A stretch of DNA of 64,000 nt from Sphingomonas sanguinis (GTDB taxonomy: Bacteria; Pseudomonadota; Alphaproteobacteria; Sphingomonadales; Sphingomonadaceae): assembly GCF_019297835.1 (NCBI RefSeq), contig NZ_CP079203.1, positions 3,214,501 through 3,278,500 on the forward strand, given 5' to 3'. Below the pieces are notes generated by a model that was not told the DNA's origin, did not search any database, and saw only the letters and a program-made list of their open reading frames with translations. The translations under genes and the position numbers were made by a program. This document shows positions 1 to 9,751 of the stretch, in pieces. The first letter of the stretch is position 1, and each line of letters opens with the position of its first letter.

Positions 1-371
1 ACCTCGGCCCAGGGGGCAGGGCGGCCGCCGACCTTTTCGACGAAGCTCTTCTCGGCAATCCGGTCCTGCGCGACGCGAAGGGCTGCGGGCGAGGGATGGA
101 CGGGCAACCGCTCGGCCAGCCACTCGACCGGCGCGACGTCGACATTCTCGAACTCATAGGTCACGACGTCGCAGGCGGCGACGAAATCGGCGAGCACGAC
201 CTTGTTGTGATAGTCGGCGCGGGTCAGCGAGGATGCGGTCTGTGCCGCCACGCTGTCCTCATCGGGGGCCAGGACATGGGTGCGATAGCCGAGCTGCGCG
301 GCGGCCACCGCCAGCATCCGGCCCAGCTGGCCGCCGCCCAGAATCCCGATGGTCGAACCCGGCTTCAACAT
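1..371 (-). CDS. purK: 5-(carboxyamino)imidazole ribonucleotide synthase, N-terminal part (cut by window edge)
   Basis: PurK makes N5-carboxyaminoimidazole ribonucleotide from AIR, ATP and bicarbonate in de novo purine synthesis. Only the N-terminal ~123 residues lie in the window, translated from the reverse strand. They begin MLKPGSTIGILGGGQLGRML, the glycine-rich nucleotide-binding start typical of the ATP-grasp PurK family, and continue with the usual VVTYEFENV segment and a VEKVGG stretch. The frame stays open to base 1, so the truncation is an effect of the window and not a broken gene. It starts 5 bases after the stop of purE, which indicates a purE-purK operon. Confidence 0.95.
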   Translation of the reverse strand, partial: MLKPGSTIGILGGGQLGRMLAVAAAQLGYRTHVLAPDEDSVAAQTASSLTRADYHNKVVLADFVAACDVVTYEFENVDVAPVEWLAERLPVHPSPAALRVAQDRIAEKSFVEKVGGRPAPWAE

Positions 372-376
372 TTGGC

Positions 377-856
377 TTACCCTTGCGGATCGTTGGCGAC
401 GCTGTCGGTCTGACGCTGGCGCCAGTCCTTCAGACGCTCGGTGAGGCCCTCGTCCGACAGCGACAGGATCGAGGCGGCGAGCAGGCCTGCATTGATCGCC
501 CCCGCCTTGCCGATGGCCAGCGTGCCGACGGGGATTCCGCCGGGCATCTGGACGATCGAGAGCAGGCTATCCATGCCCTTCAATGCCTTGGATTCGACCG
601 GCACGCCCAGCACGGGCAGATGCGTCATCGAGGCGGCCATGCCCGGCAGATGCGCCGCACCGCCCGCGCCCGCGATGATGACCTTGATCCCGCGATCGGC
701 GGCGGTGGTCGCATAGTCGTACAGACGCTGCGGCGTGCGATGTGCGGAGACGACGCGGGTTTCGTGGGGCACGCCCAGCGCCTCGAGCGTCTCGGCGGCG
801 TGCCGCATGGTTTCCCAGTCCGAAGTGGACCCCATGATGATCCCGACCGAAATCAT
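377..856 (-). CDS. purE: N5-carboxyaminoimidazole ribonucleotide mutase (class I PurE)
   Basis: PurE moves the carboxyl group of N5-CAIR to give CAIR, the step after PurK. The 159-residue product has the class I length and signatures: MGSTSDWE near residue 8, the SAHRTP motif with the catalytic His near residue 39, the [12 protein letters not shown] loop near 63-75 and MPGGIPVGT near 103. Class I with PurK next to it is the usual bacterial pair; the direct CO2-using class II enzyme is not expected here. The gene is upstream of purK on the same strand and the two are almost certainly co-transcribed. Confidence 0.97.
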   Translation of the reverse strand: MISVGIIMGSTSDWETMRHAAETLEALGVPHETRVVSAHRTPQRLYDYATTAADRGIKVIIAGAGGAAHLPGMAASMTHLPVLGVPVESKALKGMDSLLSIVQMPGGIPVGTLAIGKAGAINAGLLAASILSLSDEGLTERLKDWRQRQTDSVANDPQG

Positions 857-1006
857 ATCCGCTGTTCCGCCTTAGCCCCTGTGGCCCCGGTGCCGGGGGA
901 AGCGGCTGACTAGCGGGGTGGGGCGAGGGGGGCAAGTTTCCGTATGCGTTTCCGTATACCCCGAGCGCATTTTGGCGTGGGCGGGGGCGTGGGCTTCAAC
1001 TTCCCT

Positions 1007-1128
1007 ATTCCTCCCCTCCAAGGGGAGGGGGACCATGCGAAGCATGGTGGAGGGGTGTCCCCCTCTCGATAGCGGGACACCGCTCCGTCAGGCCTTCGGC
1101 CTGCCACCTCCCCTTACAGGGGAGGAAT
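1007..1128. repeat. Intergenic palindrome, CCTCCCCT family, copy 1
   Basis: The ~285-base gap between purE and gpmA holds no gene. It contains an element bounded by CCTCCCCT and AGGGGAGGAAT that can fold on itself. Inside are the conserved pieces GGGGGACC, GGTGGAGGGGTGTCCC, CTCCGTCAGGCCT and GCCACCTCCCC. The same pieces in the same order occur at 13.9 kb and 23.4 kb, so this is a dispersed family and not a private terminator. Confidence 0.85.
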
Positions 1129-1143
1129 GGAGGCCGAACATTC

Positions 1144-1830
1144 TCACCGCTCCGACAGATAATAGCGGTCGGTCGGCGTCAGGTCGTTGGCCAGTTCATA
1201 GACGATCGGCTGGGCAGTCGGGATCTCGAGACCGGTGATCTCGTCGTCCGGGATGTTCGACAGATGCTTGACCAGCGCGCGCAGCGAGTTGCCGTGCGCC
1301 GAGATGAGCACGCGGTTGCCGTCGCGCAGAGCCGGGGCGATGCGCTCGTCCCAATAGGGCAGCACGCGCGCGATCGTGTCCTTCAGGCTCTCGGTCTGGG
1401 GAACGTCGATGCCCTTGTAGCGGATGTCGCTCGACACGTCATACTCGCCGCCCGCCTCGGCCGGGGGCGGGGGCACGTCGAAGCTGCGGCGCCAGATCTT
1501 CACCTGCTCGTCGCCATGCTTGGCCGCCGTCTCGGCCTTGTCGAGGCCGGTCAGCCCGCCATAATGCCGCTCGTTCAGCCGCCAGTGCTTCTCCGTCGGC
1601 AGCCAGAGGCGGCCCATCGTCTCCAGCGCCAGGTTCAGCGTCTTGATCGCGCGGGTCTGGAGGCTGGTGAAGGTCAGGTCGAAGTCGAGGCCCTTCTCCG
1701 CCATCATCGCGCCCGCCGCGCGCGCCTCGGCGGCGCCCTGCGCGGTCACGTCGACATCCCACCAGCCGGTAAAGCGATTCTCGAGGTTCCAGGCGGACTG
1801 GCCGTGGCGGATCAGGACGAGCTGGGGCAT
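1144..1830 (-). CDS. gpmA: 2,3-bisphosphoglycerate-dependent phosphoglycerate mutase
   Basis: This cytosolic enzyme interconverts 3- and 2-phosphoglycerate in glycolysis and gluconeogenesis. The 228-residue protein has the histidine-phosphatase start LVLIRHGQSAWN with the phospho-His near residue 9, then NRFTGWWDVDVT, LNERHYGGLTGLDKAE and VLISAHGNSLRALVKHL carrying the second catalytic His. Length and motifs fit the cofactor-dependent dPGM family with no obvious defect. The start is preceded by AAGGAG at a good distance. It runs in the same direction as the DUF1272 gene upstream but ~55 bases separate them. Confidence 0.96.
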   Translation of the reverse strand: MPQLVLIRHGQSAWNLENRFTGWWDVDVTAQGAAEARAAGAMMAEKGLDFDLTFTSLQTRAIKTLNLALETMGRLWLPTEKHWRLNERHYGGLTGLDKAETAAKHGDEQVKIWRRSFDVPPPPAEAGGEYDVSSDIRYKGIDVPQTESLKDTIARVLPYWDERIAPALRDGNRVLISAHGNSLRALVKHLSNIPDDEITGLEIPTAQPIVYELANDLTPTDRYYLSER

Positions 1831-1886
1831 GGAAACTCCTTGATATGGTCAGGCCCGCATAGAGAAACGGGCGGGCGGGGTCGAGG

Positions 1887-2111
1887 TCAGCCGCGGAAAC
1901 GGCTTTGCGTGGACGCAGGGTTGGCCTTCAGCACGCGGCCCATCCGTGTCGGTCGGTCGAGCAGTTCGCCGCCGCAATCGGGACAGATCTCGTCCAGCTC
2001 GTCGGCGCATTCGGCGCAGAAGGTCGTCTCCAGCGAGCAGATGAACGCGCCGCCCTGGCTCGGGGGCAGGTCCGCGCCGCAGCGCTCGCAATCGGGGCGC
2101 ATCTCCAGCAT
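1887..2111 (-). CDS. DUF1272 zinc-ribbon-like small protein
   Basis: A 74-residue protein of the DUF1272 type with four paired cysteine knuckles: CERC near residue 9, a Cys in FICS, CAEC near 33 and CPDCGG near 44. The spacing suggests one or two structural zinc sites. No biochemical role is established for the family. The start codon shares one base with the stop of glmM, so the gene is translationally coupled to the phosphoglucosamine mutase gene. The C-terminal ~20 residues (RVLKANPASTQSRFRG) are basic and outside the cysteine core. Confidence 0.85.
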   Translation of the reverse strand: MLEMRPDCERCGADLPPSQGGAFICSLETTFCAECADELDEICPDCGGELLDRPTRMGRVLKANPASTQSRFRG

Positions 2112-3451
2112 CAGGCGGCCACCTCGCGCACCACGTCGCAGATGCGGTCGACAAGGGTTTCGACCTGACGTTTGTCCTCGCCCTCCGCCATCACGCGGAT
2201 GACGGGCTCGGTGCCCGACGGGCGGATGACCAGGCGGCCGCGCCCGGCCAGCTCGGCCTCGGCGGCGGCGATGACGCCCTGGACCTTCTCATGCTCCAGC
2301 GGCTTGCCGCCCGCGAAGCGGACATTCTTGAGCAACTGGGGCAGCGGGTCGAAGCGGTGCAGCACCTCGCTGGCGGGCGCGCCCGCGCGCTTCAGCTCGG
2401 CCAGCACCTGGAGCGCGGCGACCAGCCCGTCGCCGGTACGGGCATAGTCGGACAGGATGATATGCCCCGACTGCTCGCCTCCGACATTATAGCCGCGCGT
2501 GCGCATCGCCTCGAGCACATGGCGGTCGCCGACCTTGGTGCGGATCAGGCCGAGGCCCTGTGCGGCGAGATGCCGCTCCAGCCCCAGATTGGACATGACG
2601 GTGGCGACCAGGCCACCGCCCGCCAGCCGTCCCTCACGGGCATAGCTGGTCGCGATCATCGCCATCAGCTGGTCGCCATCGACCACCGCGCCGGTCTCGT
2701 CGACGATGATCAGCCGGTCGGCGTCGCCGTCCAGCGCGATGCCGATGTCCGCGCCGCTGGCCACCACCGTCTCGGCCAGCGTCTGCGGCGCGGTCGAGCC
2801 GACGCCGTCATTGATGTTGGTGCCGTTGGGCGTCACGCCGATCGCGACCACATCCGCACCCAGTTCCCACAAGGCGGCGGGCGCGACCTTGTATGCTGCC
2901 CCATTTGCGCAGTCGATCACGACGCGCAGCCCGTCCAGACGCAGGTTTTGCGGGAAGGTGGACTTGGCGAAGTGGATATAGCGCCCGGCGGCGTCGTCCA
3001 CCCGGCGCGCGCGGCCGATCTTGCCCGAGGGGACCAGCGGGACATTCTGCTCGATCAGGTCCTCGATCGCTTCCTCGGCCTCGTCGGACAGCTTGTAGCC
3101 GTCCGGGCCGAACAGCTTGATGCCGTTGTCGGCGAAGGGATTATGGCTGGCCGAGATCATCACACCGATATCGGCGCGCATCGAATGGGTCAGCATCGCG
3201 ACCGCGGGCGTCGGCAGCGGGCCGAGCATGACCACATCCATGCCGACGCTGGTAAAGCCAGCGACCAGCGCCGATTCGAGCATATAGCCCGACAAGCGGG
3301 TGTCCTTGCCGATGACGACGCGGTGGCGGTGATCGCCGCGCTGGAAATAGGCACCGGCGGCCATGCCGACCTTCATCGCCATCTCGGCCGTCATGACCGC
3401 GCCGTTGGTCGCGCCGCGAATGCCATCAGTGCCGAAATATTTTCTTGCCAT
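2111..3451 (-). CDS. glmM: phosphoglucosamine mutase
   Basis: GlmM converts glucosamine-6-phosphate to glucosamine-1-phosphate for UDP-GlcNAc, the precursor of peptidoglycan and lipid A. From the ATG giving [13 protein letters not shown] the product is 446 residues, the normal family length. An ATG-less upstream extension of 18 codons is open but unlikely to be translated. The phosphoserine loop [14 protein letters not shown] (Ser near 102), the metal loop [10 protein letters not shown], the sugar-binding GGEQSGHII and the phosphate-binding [12 protein letters not shown] are all intact. It overlaps the following DUF1272 gene by one base. Confidence 0.97.
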   Translation of the reverse strand: MARKYFGTDGIRGATNGAVMTAEMAMKVGMAAGAYFQRGDHRHRVVIGKDTRLSGYMLESALVAGFTSVGMDVVMLGPLPTPAVAMLTHSMRADIGVMISASHNPFADNGIKLFGPDGYKLSDEAEEAIEDLIEQNVPLVPSGKIGRARRVDDAAGRYIHFAKSTFPQNLRLDGLRVVIDCANGAAYKVAPAALWELGADVVAIGVTPNGTNINDGVGSTAPQTLAETVVASGADIGIALDGDADRLIIVDETGAVVDGDQLMAMIATSYAREGRLAGGGLVATVMSNLGLERHLAAQGLGLIRTKVGDRHVLEAMRTRGYNVGGEQSGHIILSDYARTGDGLVAALQVLAELKRAGAPASEVLHRFDPLPQLLKNVRFAGGKPLEHEKVQGVIAAAEAELAGRGRLVIRPSGTEPVIRVMAEGEDKRQVETLVDRICDVVREVAA

Positions 3452-3552
3452 GCGGCCAAGTCCCTGCCGGATTAAGAGGATGTGGAACAATCGGGTTGCG
3501 CGCATCCTTTAGCGCGACCTTGGCCAAAGCTCCAAATAGGCGAGAACCATCC

Positions 3553-4797
3553 ATGTCGCGCGCGACCCTGATCCTTCTTTGCCTTGCCGCCGGTCTGCTG
3601 ATCGGCGTGGGGGCGGCGACGCTCGCCCCCGCGATGGCGGCGGGCGCGGTGTTCGTCGCGCGGCCGGTCGGGACCTTGTGGCTGAACGGATTGCAGATGA
3701 CGGTTATCCCGCTGGTCGTCACGCTCCTCATCACCGGCGTCGCCTCGACCGCGCAGGCCGCACAGGCGGGGCGGATCGCGGGGCGGGCGATCGTGACCTT
3801 TCTGGTGCTGGTCACGCTGACCGCGACGATGGCGGCGCTGGTCACGCCAGCCCTGCTGCACCTGTTGCCCATCCCGCGCGAGGCGGCCGCCGCGCTGAAG
3901 GCGGCGCTGGGCCATGCCGAGCCGGTCGCGCCGCCGCCGCCGATCGCCGAGTTCGTGACTGGCATCGTGCCGACCAACATCTTCGCTGCCGCCACCAACA
4001 ATGCGCTGCTGTCGCTGATTCTATTCACCCTGGCCTTCGCCTTTGCGATCACCCGGATCGAGGGTGAGGGGCGGGCGATGCTGCTGCAATTCTTCACCGC
4101 GATCCGCGATGCGATGCTGGTGCTGATCGGATGGGTGTTGTGGCTGGCACCTCTGGGCGTCTTCGCGCTGGCCTTTGTCGTGGGCGCGACGGCGGGGGGC
4201 GGGGCGTTCGGGGCGCTGGCGCATTACATCACGATCATCGCCAGTATCGGCGTCATCGTGATGCTGATGGCGTACGGCGTGGCGATGCTGGCGGCGCGGG
4301 TGCCGCTGTCGCGATTCGCCCGCGCGCTGGCCCCGGCCCAGGCGGTCGCCATCTCGACCCAGAGCTCGCTCGCCAGCCTGCCCGCGATGATCGAGGGGAC
4401 GAAGACGCTACGCATCGCACCGGCGACCGCAGGCCTCGTCCTGCCGATGGCGGTGGCGATGTTCCGGGGGACCCAGCCCGCGATGAACGTCGCGGTGGCG
4501 CTCTATATCGCCGACTGGTTCGGGATCGTGCCCGGCATGGCCTCAGTCGCCGCCGCCGTGGTGGTCGCGATCCTGTGTTCGCTCGGCTCGGCCAGCCTGC
4601 CGTCGCAGATCACCTTCTTCGCCTCGATCGCGCCGGTCTGCGTCGCGTTGGGGGTGCCCGCCGCGCCCTTGGGGCTGTTGATCGCAGTGGAGACGATTCC
4701 CGACATCTTCCGGACGCTGGGCAATGTCAGCATGGACCTTGCCGCCACCGCGACCGTTTCCCGGGGCAGCCGCACCATCGACGAGGACGTCTCATGA
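3553..4797 (+). CDS. dicarboxylate/amino acid:cation symporter (DAACS/SDF family)
   Basis: A 414-residue inner-membrane symporter likely to carry dicarboxylates or acidic amino acids with Na+ or H+. The chain is almost entirely hydrophobic with about eight to ten membrane segments. Family features are [18 protein letters not shown] near residue 40, the serine-rich hairpin [14 protein letters not shown] near 270 and the following [20 protein letters not shown] segment, which replaces the usual NMDGT-like motif. The ATG at 3553 gives a normal N-terminus; an open extension to 3445 overlaps the glmM region and is not favoured. Its stop overlaps the aldo/keto reductase start (ATGA), so the two are co-expressed. 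Substrate cannot be read from sequence. Confidence 0.88.
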   Translation: MSRATLILLCLAAGLLIGVGAATLAPAMAAGAVFVARPVGTLWLNGLQMTVIPLVVTLLITGVASTAQAAQAGRIAGRAIVTFLVLVTLTATMAALVTPALLHLLPIPREAAAALKAALGHAEPVAPPPPIAEFVTGIVPTNIFAAATNNALLSLILFTLAFAFAITRIEGEGRAMLLQFFTAIRDAMLVLIGWVLWLAPLGVFALAFVVGATAGGGAFGALAHYITIIASIGVIVMLMAYGVAMLAARVPLSRFARALAPAQAVAISTQSSLASLPAMIEGTKTLRIAPATAGLVLPMAVAMFRGTQPAMNVAVALYIADWFGIVPGMASVAAAVVVAILCSLGSASLPSQITFFASIAPVCVALGVPAAPLGLLIAVETIPDIFRTLGNVSMDLAATATVSRGSRTIDEDVS

Positions 4798-5786
4798 AGT
4801 ATCGCACGCTCGGCCCCGATTTCGAGGTTTCCGCGCTCGGCCTGGGCTGTATGCCGATGGCCGGTGTCGGCCGGAACATGTATGGCGAGGCGGACGAGGC
4901 GGAGAGCATCGCGACCATCCACCGCGCGATCGAGCTGGGCGTGACCCTGTTCGACACCGCCGAAATCTATGGTCCGCTGGTCAATGAGGAGCTGGTCGGC
5001 CGCGCCATTCGCGGCAAGCGCGACGCGGTGGTCATCGCGACCAAGTTCGGCTTCCGCTATGACGAGAACGGCATGACCGGCGTGGACTCCACCCCGGCCA
5101 ATGTCCAGCGCGCGTGCGAGGGTTCGCTCAAGCGGCTGGGCGTCGAGACGATCGATCTGTTCTATCAGCACCGGGTCGACCCCAACGTCCCGATCGAGGA
5201 AACGGTCGGCGCGATGGGCCGCTTGGTCGAGCAGGGCAAGGTGCGTCGGCTGGGCCTGTCCGAGGCGAGCGCCGAGACGATCCGCCGCGCCGCCGCTGTC
5301 CATCCGATCGCGGCGGTCCAGTCCGAATATTCGCTGTGGGAGCGCGATGTCGAAGCGGACATCCTGCCCGTGGTACGCGAACTGGGCATCGGCTTCGTGC
5401 CGTACAGCCCGCTGGGGCGCGGGTTCCTGACCGGGCAGATCACCGCCCGCGAGGACCTGCCGGAGGGGGATTATCGCCGCAACGACCCGCGCTATTCGGA
5501 AGAGAATTTCGACCGCAACATGCAGGTCGTCGAGGTGGTGAAGAGCATCGCCGCCGCGCATGAGGCCAGCGTGGCGCAGGTGGCGCTGGCGTGGCTGCTG
5601 GCGCAAGGGGACGACATCGTGCCGATCCCCGGTTCCAAGCGGCGCGTGACGCTGGAGGATTCGATGAAGGCGGCGGATTTGACGCTGTCGGCGGAGGAAC
5701 TCGCCAAGCTCGACGCGGCATCCCCGCGCGGCGGCACGGCCGGGCCGCGTTACGGCGAGAAGGCGATGGCGATGACGCGGCTGTAA
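4794..5786 (+). CDS. aldo/keto reductase
   Basis: A 330-residue NADPH-dependent oxidoreductase of the AKR superfamily. It starts [20 protein letters not shown] and carries the tetrad context: Asp and Tyr in LFDTAEIYG, Lys in VVIATKFGF and His in LFYQHRVDP. The C-terminal PIPGSKR segment binds the cofactor phosphate. It resembles the AKR13-like group of bacterial enzymes that reduce a wide range of aldehydes. The 4-base overlap with the symporter gene means translational coupling, which suggests the reductase acts on something related to the imported compound, but that is inference. Confidence 0.93.
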   Translation: MKYRTLGPDFEVSALGLGCMPMAGVGRNMYGEADEAESIATIHRAIELGVTLFDTAEIYGPLVNEELVGRAIRGKRDAVVIATKFGFRYDENGMTGVDSTPANVQRACEGSLKRLGVETIDLFYQHRVDPNVPIEETVGAMGRLVEQGKVRRLGLSEASAETIRRAAAVHPIAAVQSEYSLWERDVEADILPVVRELGIGFVPYSPLGRGFLTGQITAREDLPEGDYRRNDPRYSEENFDRNMQVVEVVKSIAAAHEASVAQVALAWLLAQGDDIVPIPGSKRRVTLEDSMKAADLTLSAEELAKLDAASPRGGTAGPRYGEKAMAMTRL

Positions 5787-5802
5787 GTCGCGCCTCCTAC
5801 CT

Positions 5803-5890
5803 CCGTTCAGGCTGAGCGAAGTCGAAGCCCACGCCAGTGCCTATCGACGAGCGTCATCCCGTGCACTTCGACTTCGCTCAGTGCTAACGG
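5803..5890. repeat. Intergenic palindrome, CTTCGACTTCGCTCAG family
   Basis: Two inverted arms, CCGTTCAGGCTGAGCGAAGTCGAAG and its near-complement CACTTCGACTTCGCTCAGTGCTAACGG, are separated by about 35 bases between two convergent genes. The second arm is degenerate (GTGCTAACGG for GGCTGAACGG). Many copies of this family lie in other gaps of the window. Confidence 0.85.
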
Positions 5891-5937
5891 CGGTTGGGAT
5901 GGGCGGCCGGGCATCCATCCCAACCGCCCCGCCCGGA

Positions 5938-7521
5938 TCAATGCGGCTTTTGCTCCAGCCGCGTATCGACCCCCGCCGCCGGTTCGGCCAGTTCCTTGTC
6001 CCCCGCCAGCGCGGCTTCGGCCTTCAGCAGGTCGAGATGCATCAGCTTGGCGATGAACGGCGACACGACCAGCACGACCACGCCGATCCCGATCGAGAAC
6101 CAGCCGATCCGGGTGTAGACGTCGAGCACTTTTTCCGGCCCCGCGCCCTCGCCGCCGGTCGCCTGCGCGATCAGCCCGGCGATGAAGTTGCCCGCCGCCG
6201 TCGCCAGGAACCAGGTGCCCATCATGAGACCCGTCATGCTAGGCAGCGACAGCCGCGTCATTGCCGCCAGACCGACCGGCGAGAAACACAGCTCGGCCAT
6301 GGTGTGGATCAGATAGACGAGGATGACGAAGATCACCGGCGTCGGCATGCCCGCATAGGCGGCCGCACCGGCGACCAGCACCATGAAGCCCGCGCCCACG
6401 CCGACCAGGCCGATGCCGAACTTGAACGGCGCGCTCGGCTCCCACCCGCGCTTGCCCAGCACCGTCCACAGCGCCGCGAACAGCGGGGCAAGCAGGATGA
6501 TGAAGATCGAGTTGACCGACTGGAAGGCCGAGGCGGGGATGGTCCAGCCCAGCAGCGTCCGGTCGACCGAGCGATCGGTATAGAGGTTCAGCGACGACCC
6601 CGCCTGCTCGAACAGCGCCCAGAAGAGCGGGCAGAGCGCGATCAGGAAGAGGGCGGCGAAGATGCGATCGCGGTCGACCTTGGGAAGCTGGAACACCGCG
6701 CGCCACAGGATGAAGATCACGGTGGCGGCAGCGAAGACGACCAGCAGCGTACCGACCGCATCCTGATGCTGGATCAGCTGCCACACACTCAGCGTCGCGA
6801 CGATCGCGCCCAGATAGATCAGCCATTCACGCGACAGGCCCGCCACGACCGGCGCCCGCAGCGCAGGCAGCGAGGGGGCTTCGCCCGCGCCGTACAGCTC
6901 GCGCTTCAGGGCGATGAAGGCGACCAGGCCCAGCAACATGCCGACACCCGCCGCGCCGAAGCCATAGGCCCAGCCCACCGTCTCGCCCAGCACGCCGCAG
7001 ACGATCGGCCCCAGCGCGCCGCCCGCATTGATGCCCATGTAGAAGATCGAGAAGGCAGGATCGCGGCGCATGTCGTCACGCGCATAAAGCTGTCCCACCA
7101 GCACCGAGATATTGGCCTTCAGGAAGCCGGTGCCGATCACGATCGAGGCGAGGGCCAGGTAGAAGCCCTCTAGATAGGCCCCCGTCGCGCCCTGCGGCCC
7201 CTCCATGATCGCGATCAGGATATGGCCGAAGGCGATGAACAGGCCTCCCGCCAGCACCGCGCGTCTCGCCCCCAGATAACGGTCGGCGAGATAGCCGCCG
7301 ATGACCGGCGTCACATAGACCAGCGAGGTATAGGCGGCATAGGTGCCGAAGGCCGGTTCATCGGCGAACAGGAAATGCTTGGTCAGGTAGAAGACCAGGA
7401 TGGCGCGCATTCCGTAATAGGAAAAACGCTCCCACATCTCGGTGAAGAACAACAGGAATAGGCCTCGGGGATGCCCCAAAACCGTTTTGCCGCGCGCGGC
7501 GGCCTCATACGCAGTCGCCAT
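5938..7521 (-). CDS. POT-family proton-coupled peptide transporter
   Basis: A 527-residue inner-membrane major-facilitator protein of the proton-dependent oligopeptide transporter family. The hallmark ExxERFxYYG motif is seen as FTEMWERFSYYGMRA near residue 30, followed by YTSLVYVTPVIGGYLADRYLG. About fourteen hydrophobic segments fit a bacterial di/tripeptide carrier. The ATG giving MATAYEAAARGK is preferred over an open 16-codon extension. The C-terminal tail is acidic and hydrophilic. It is transcribed alone, divergent from the nitroreductase gene. Peptide specificity cannot be told. Confidence 0.93.
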   Translation of the reverse strand: MATAYEAAARGKTVLGHPRGLFLLFFTEMWERFSYYGMRAILVFYLTKHFLFADEPAFGTYAAYTSLVYVTPVIGGYLADRYLGARRAVLAGGLFIAFGHILIAIMEGPQGATGAYLEGFYLALASIVIGTGFLKANISVLVGQLYARDDMRRDPAFSIFYMGINAGGALGPIVCGVLGETVGWAYGFGAAGVGMLLGLVAFIALKRELYGAGEAPSLPALRAPVVAGLSREWLIYLGAIVATLSVWQLIQHQDAVGTLLVVFAAATVIFILWRAVFQLPKVDRDRIFAALFLIALCPLFWALFEQAGSSLNLYTDRSVDRTLLGWTIPASAFQSVNSIFIILLAPLFAALWTVLGKRGWEPSAPFKFGIGLVGVGAGFMVLVAGAAAYAGMPTPVIFVILVYLIHTMAELCFSPVGLAAMTRLSLPSMTGLMMGTWFLATAAGNFIAGLIAQATGGEGAGPEKVLDVYTRIGWFSIGIGVVVLVVSPFIAKLMHLDLLKAEAALAGDKELAEPAAGVDTRLEQKPH

Positions 7522-7649
7522 GCCGGCGTTCACTCCATCGGGATCGCCCCCGGCGCGCCAGCGGCGCACGCGGGGGCGTAATGCTTTGGTAACCTAACGC
7601 CAAAGCCACGACTGTAAATATCATGCGCGACGACGTAAGGATCGAAGCC

Positions 7650-8240
7650 ATGACCGACATCGCTTTCAACGACCGCTCGACCCCCCTTTCGCTGCTGGCG
7701 ACCCGCCGTTCGGGCAAGCCGCGCGACCTGATCGCGCCGGGGCCGCAGCCGGAGGAGCTGGCACAGATGCTGACCATCGCGGCGCGCACGCCCGATCATG
7801 GCAAGCTGGCCCCCTGGCGCTTCGTGATCGTACCGACGGAGGCCCGCGCGAAGCTGGCCGAGGTCATCACCGCCGCCTACCGCGCCGAACGGCCGCAGGC
7901 GGGCGCGACCGAGATCGCCGCGCTGGAACAGTTCGCGCACCAGGCGCCCGAGCTGGTCGTCGTCCTGTCCAGCCCCCGCACCGACAGCCATATTCCGCTG
8001 TGGGAACAGGAATTGTCGGCGGGAGCGGCGTGCATGAACCTGCTCCATGCCGCCCATGCCATGGGCTATGCCGGGGGCTGGCTGACCGGCTGGCCCGCCT
8101 TTTCGGACGCGGTGCGCGATGCGTTCGGCGCCGCGCCCGAGCGGATCGTCGGCTTCGTCTTCATCGGCACGCCCGGCCGCCCGCTCGACGAGCGGCCGCG
8201 TCCCGACATGGACCGGATCGTCTCGACCTGGCACGGATGA
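7650..8240 (+). CDS. nitroreductase family protein (YdjA-like)
   Basis: A 196-residue FMN-dependent oxidoreductase. The N-terminal RRSGKP (FMN phosphate contact), the APDHGxLxPW-like segment ARTPDHGKLAPWRFVIV and the C-terminal VGFVFIGTPGRPLDERPRP fit the compact YdjA-type group of nitroreductases, which lack long insertions. The start is chosen at the ATG preceded by AAGGATCGAAGCC, a clear ribosome site. Physiological substrate is unknown for the family. It is divergent from the POT transporter gene with a short spacer. Confidence 0.88.
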   Translation: MTDIAFNDRSTPLSLLATRRSGKPRDLIAPGPQPEELAQMLTIAARTPDHGKLAPWRFVIVPTEARAKLAEVITAAYRAERPQAGATEIAALEQFAHQAPELVVVLSSPRTDSHIPLWEQELSAGAACMNLLHAAHAMGYAGGWLTGWPAFSDAVRDAFGAAPERIVGFVFIGTPGRPLDERPRPDMDRIVSTWHG

Positions 8241-8323
8241 GCCGGGGTTCGGGTGCGGCGGGATTGCAAACGTTATCGGGATCAGGCCTCGACATGGTTT
8301 CTCCCATGCTGTATTAACTCGGC

Positions 8324-8680
8324 ATGACAGCTCTTAGCGGCGACGACAGCCCGGTTTACATCCGCCTGCGCGGCACGATCGCGGCGGGCATTCTCAACGG
8401 AACCTACCGCACGGGGGACCAGCTTCCCTCGGTGCGCGCGCTGGCCGCCGAACAGGGCGCGAACCCGCTGACCGTCGCCAAGGCCTATCAGAGCTTTCAG
8501 GACGACGGTTATGTCGAGGTGCGGCGCGGTGTCGGCATGTTCGTGATGCCCGGCGCGGTCGACCGGCTGCGCGCGGCGGAGCGGCAGAGCTTCCTGTCGG
8601 TGCAGTGGCCGCGCATCCGCGACCATATCGAACTGCTGGGCCTCGACCCCGCCGACCTGCTCAACGCCGAGCGCGTCTGA
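8324..8680 (+). CDS. short GntR-family regulator (YtrA-like)
   Basis: A 118-residue DNA-binding protein consisting of little more than a winged helix-turn-helix: PVYIRLRGTIAAGILNGTY, then LPSVRALAAEQGANPLTVAKAY as the helix-turn-helix, and DGYVEVRRGVGMFV as the wing, then ~40 residues that may form a dimerisation helix. The absence of a large effector domain is typical of the YtrA subfamily, which usually controls nearby ABC transporters. No ABC genes are next to it here. Its end overlaps the convergent PepSY gene by 20 bases. Confidence 0.88.
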   Translation: MTALSGDDSPVYIRLRGTIAAGILNGTYRTGDQLPSVRALAAEQGANPLTVAKAYQSFQDDGYVEVRRGVGMFVMPGAVDRLRAAERQSFLSVQWPRIRDHIELLGLDPADLLNAERV

Positions 8681-9677
8681 CCTTCGGGCGGCGACCCCAG
8701 GCGATTAGCCCGGTCGCCGCGACCCAGACGGCGAGCAATCCGGTCAGCGCGGCGAGCGGCCACCAGATCCAGGGCATGCCCTGTCCGCCATGGAACTGGC
8801 GGACCCAGGACAGCACCACCGGTTCCGCATGACCGGGCGCGGCGAGCGCCTTGGCGCTGTCGTCGGCGACCTTGACGATGCTCGGTTCGCTACCCTCGAA
8901 ATGCAGCGTCCAGTCGGGCGAACGCTCGGTCGGCCAGTCGATCGAGCGCAGCGTTCCATGCGTCCAGCCGCTCGCGCTGGCGACGACCCGGTCCACGGAC
9001 AGGGAGGCGCGGGGGACCGGCGGCGGGGCGGGGCTGGTCTTTGCGCCCGACGTCGGGACCAGCGCCAGGCCGGTCGCGGTCATCGCCAGAACCGGAAGCG
9101 CCGACCATAGCCCGACGCGGCGGTGCGCCAGCGTCCACCCTGTTTCGTTGGGTTTGCGCTTGGCGGAGGCCTTGGGCCGCTCGCGCGTCGCCTGTGTCCA
9201 GAGGCCGGTCAGGCAGGAGAGAATCAGCCCGACCCCGCCCAGCCCGACGATCCACCGGCCCAGGCCCGACAGGAACAGCCCGTCATGCAGCCGCCGCGCC
9301 GCACCGATGACGCCGCCATCCTTCCATGCGCTCGCCAGTACCCGTCCGGTCGGCGGGTCGAGAAACAGCAGCCGCTGCGCGCGGTCGCTGGCTCGGTCGA
9401 GCGTCACGACGACCGGCGAAGATCCCTGCTCCAGCGACAGCGCGGCGATCCGTTCGCCGGGGCGCAGGCGGCGATAGGCGGCGTCGACATAACGAGAGGC
9501 AGGCTGGCGCTGCTCACCGCTCACCCGGAAGCGGGCGGGGGTGGCGATCCGCTCGAGCATCGGCGCACCAGCAAGAATCGCGCCGGACAGGGCCAAGGCG
9601 ATCGCGATCAGCCCGATCGCCAGCCCCAGCCAGCGATGGACCCGCACTCCCGTATCGCGAAGGGTAATTCCGGCCAC
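8661..9677 (-). CDS. PepSY-associated membrane protein
   Basis: A 338-residue inner-membrane protein of the PepSY-TM type. It starts with VHRWLGLAIGLIAIALALSG as the first membrane segment, has a large periplasmic part with a PepSY-like section (RYVDAAYRRLRPGERIAAL to GRVLASAWKDGG), the typical RRLHDGLFLSGLGRWIVGLGG second segment, further segments near residues 190-210 and a last one near 310-330 followed by a basic tail (RRPKVRRARR). Family members often sit beside TonB siderophore receptors as ferric reductases, but no receptor is adjacent here. The role is therefore open. Confidence 0.85.
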   Translation of the reverse strand: MAGITLRDTGVRVHRWLGLAIGLIAIALALSGAILAGAPMLERIATPARFRVSGEQRQPASRYVDAAYRRLRPGERIAALSLEQGSSPVVVTLDRASDRAQRLLFLDPPTGRVLASAWKDGGVIGAARRLHDGLFLSGLGRWIVGLGGVGLILSCLTGLWTQATRERPKASAKRKPNETGWTLAHRRVGLWSALPVLAMTATGLALVPTSGAKTSPAPPPVPRASLSVDRVVASASGWTHGTLRSIDWPTERSPDWTLHFEGSEPSIVKVADDSAKALAAPGHAEPVVLSWVRQFHGGQGMPWIWWPLAALTGLLAVWVAATGLIAWGRRPKVRRARR

Positions 9678-9751
9678 ACAAACCCCGAAACAGACGGCGC
9701 GCCCTGCCGGAGGCGAAGGGCGGCGTCAATCGGGGAGGGCCATGCTGTTCC

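Noticed and set aside
1..371. purK as a truncated pseudogene
   Set aside because: The frame is open and well conserved up to base 1, so the cut is the window edge.
8661..9677. PepSY gene as part of a siderophore receptor locus
   Set aside because: No TonB-dependent receptor or siderophore gene is found on either side.
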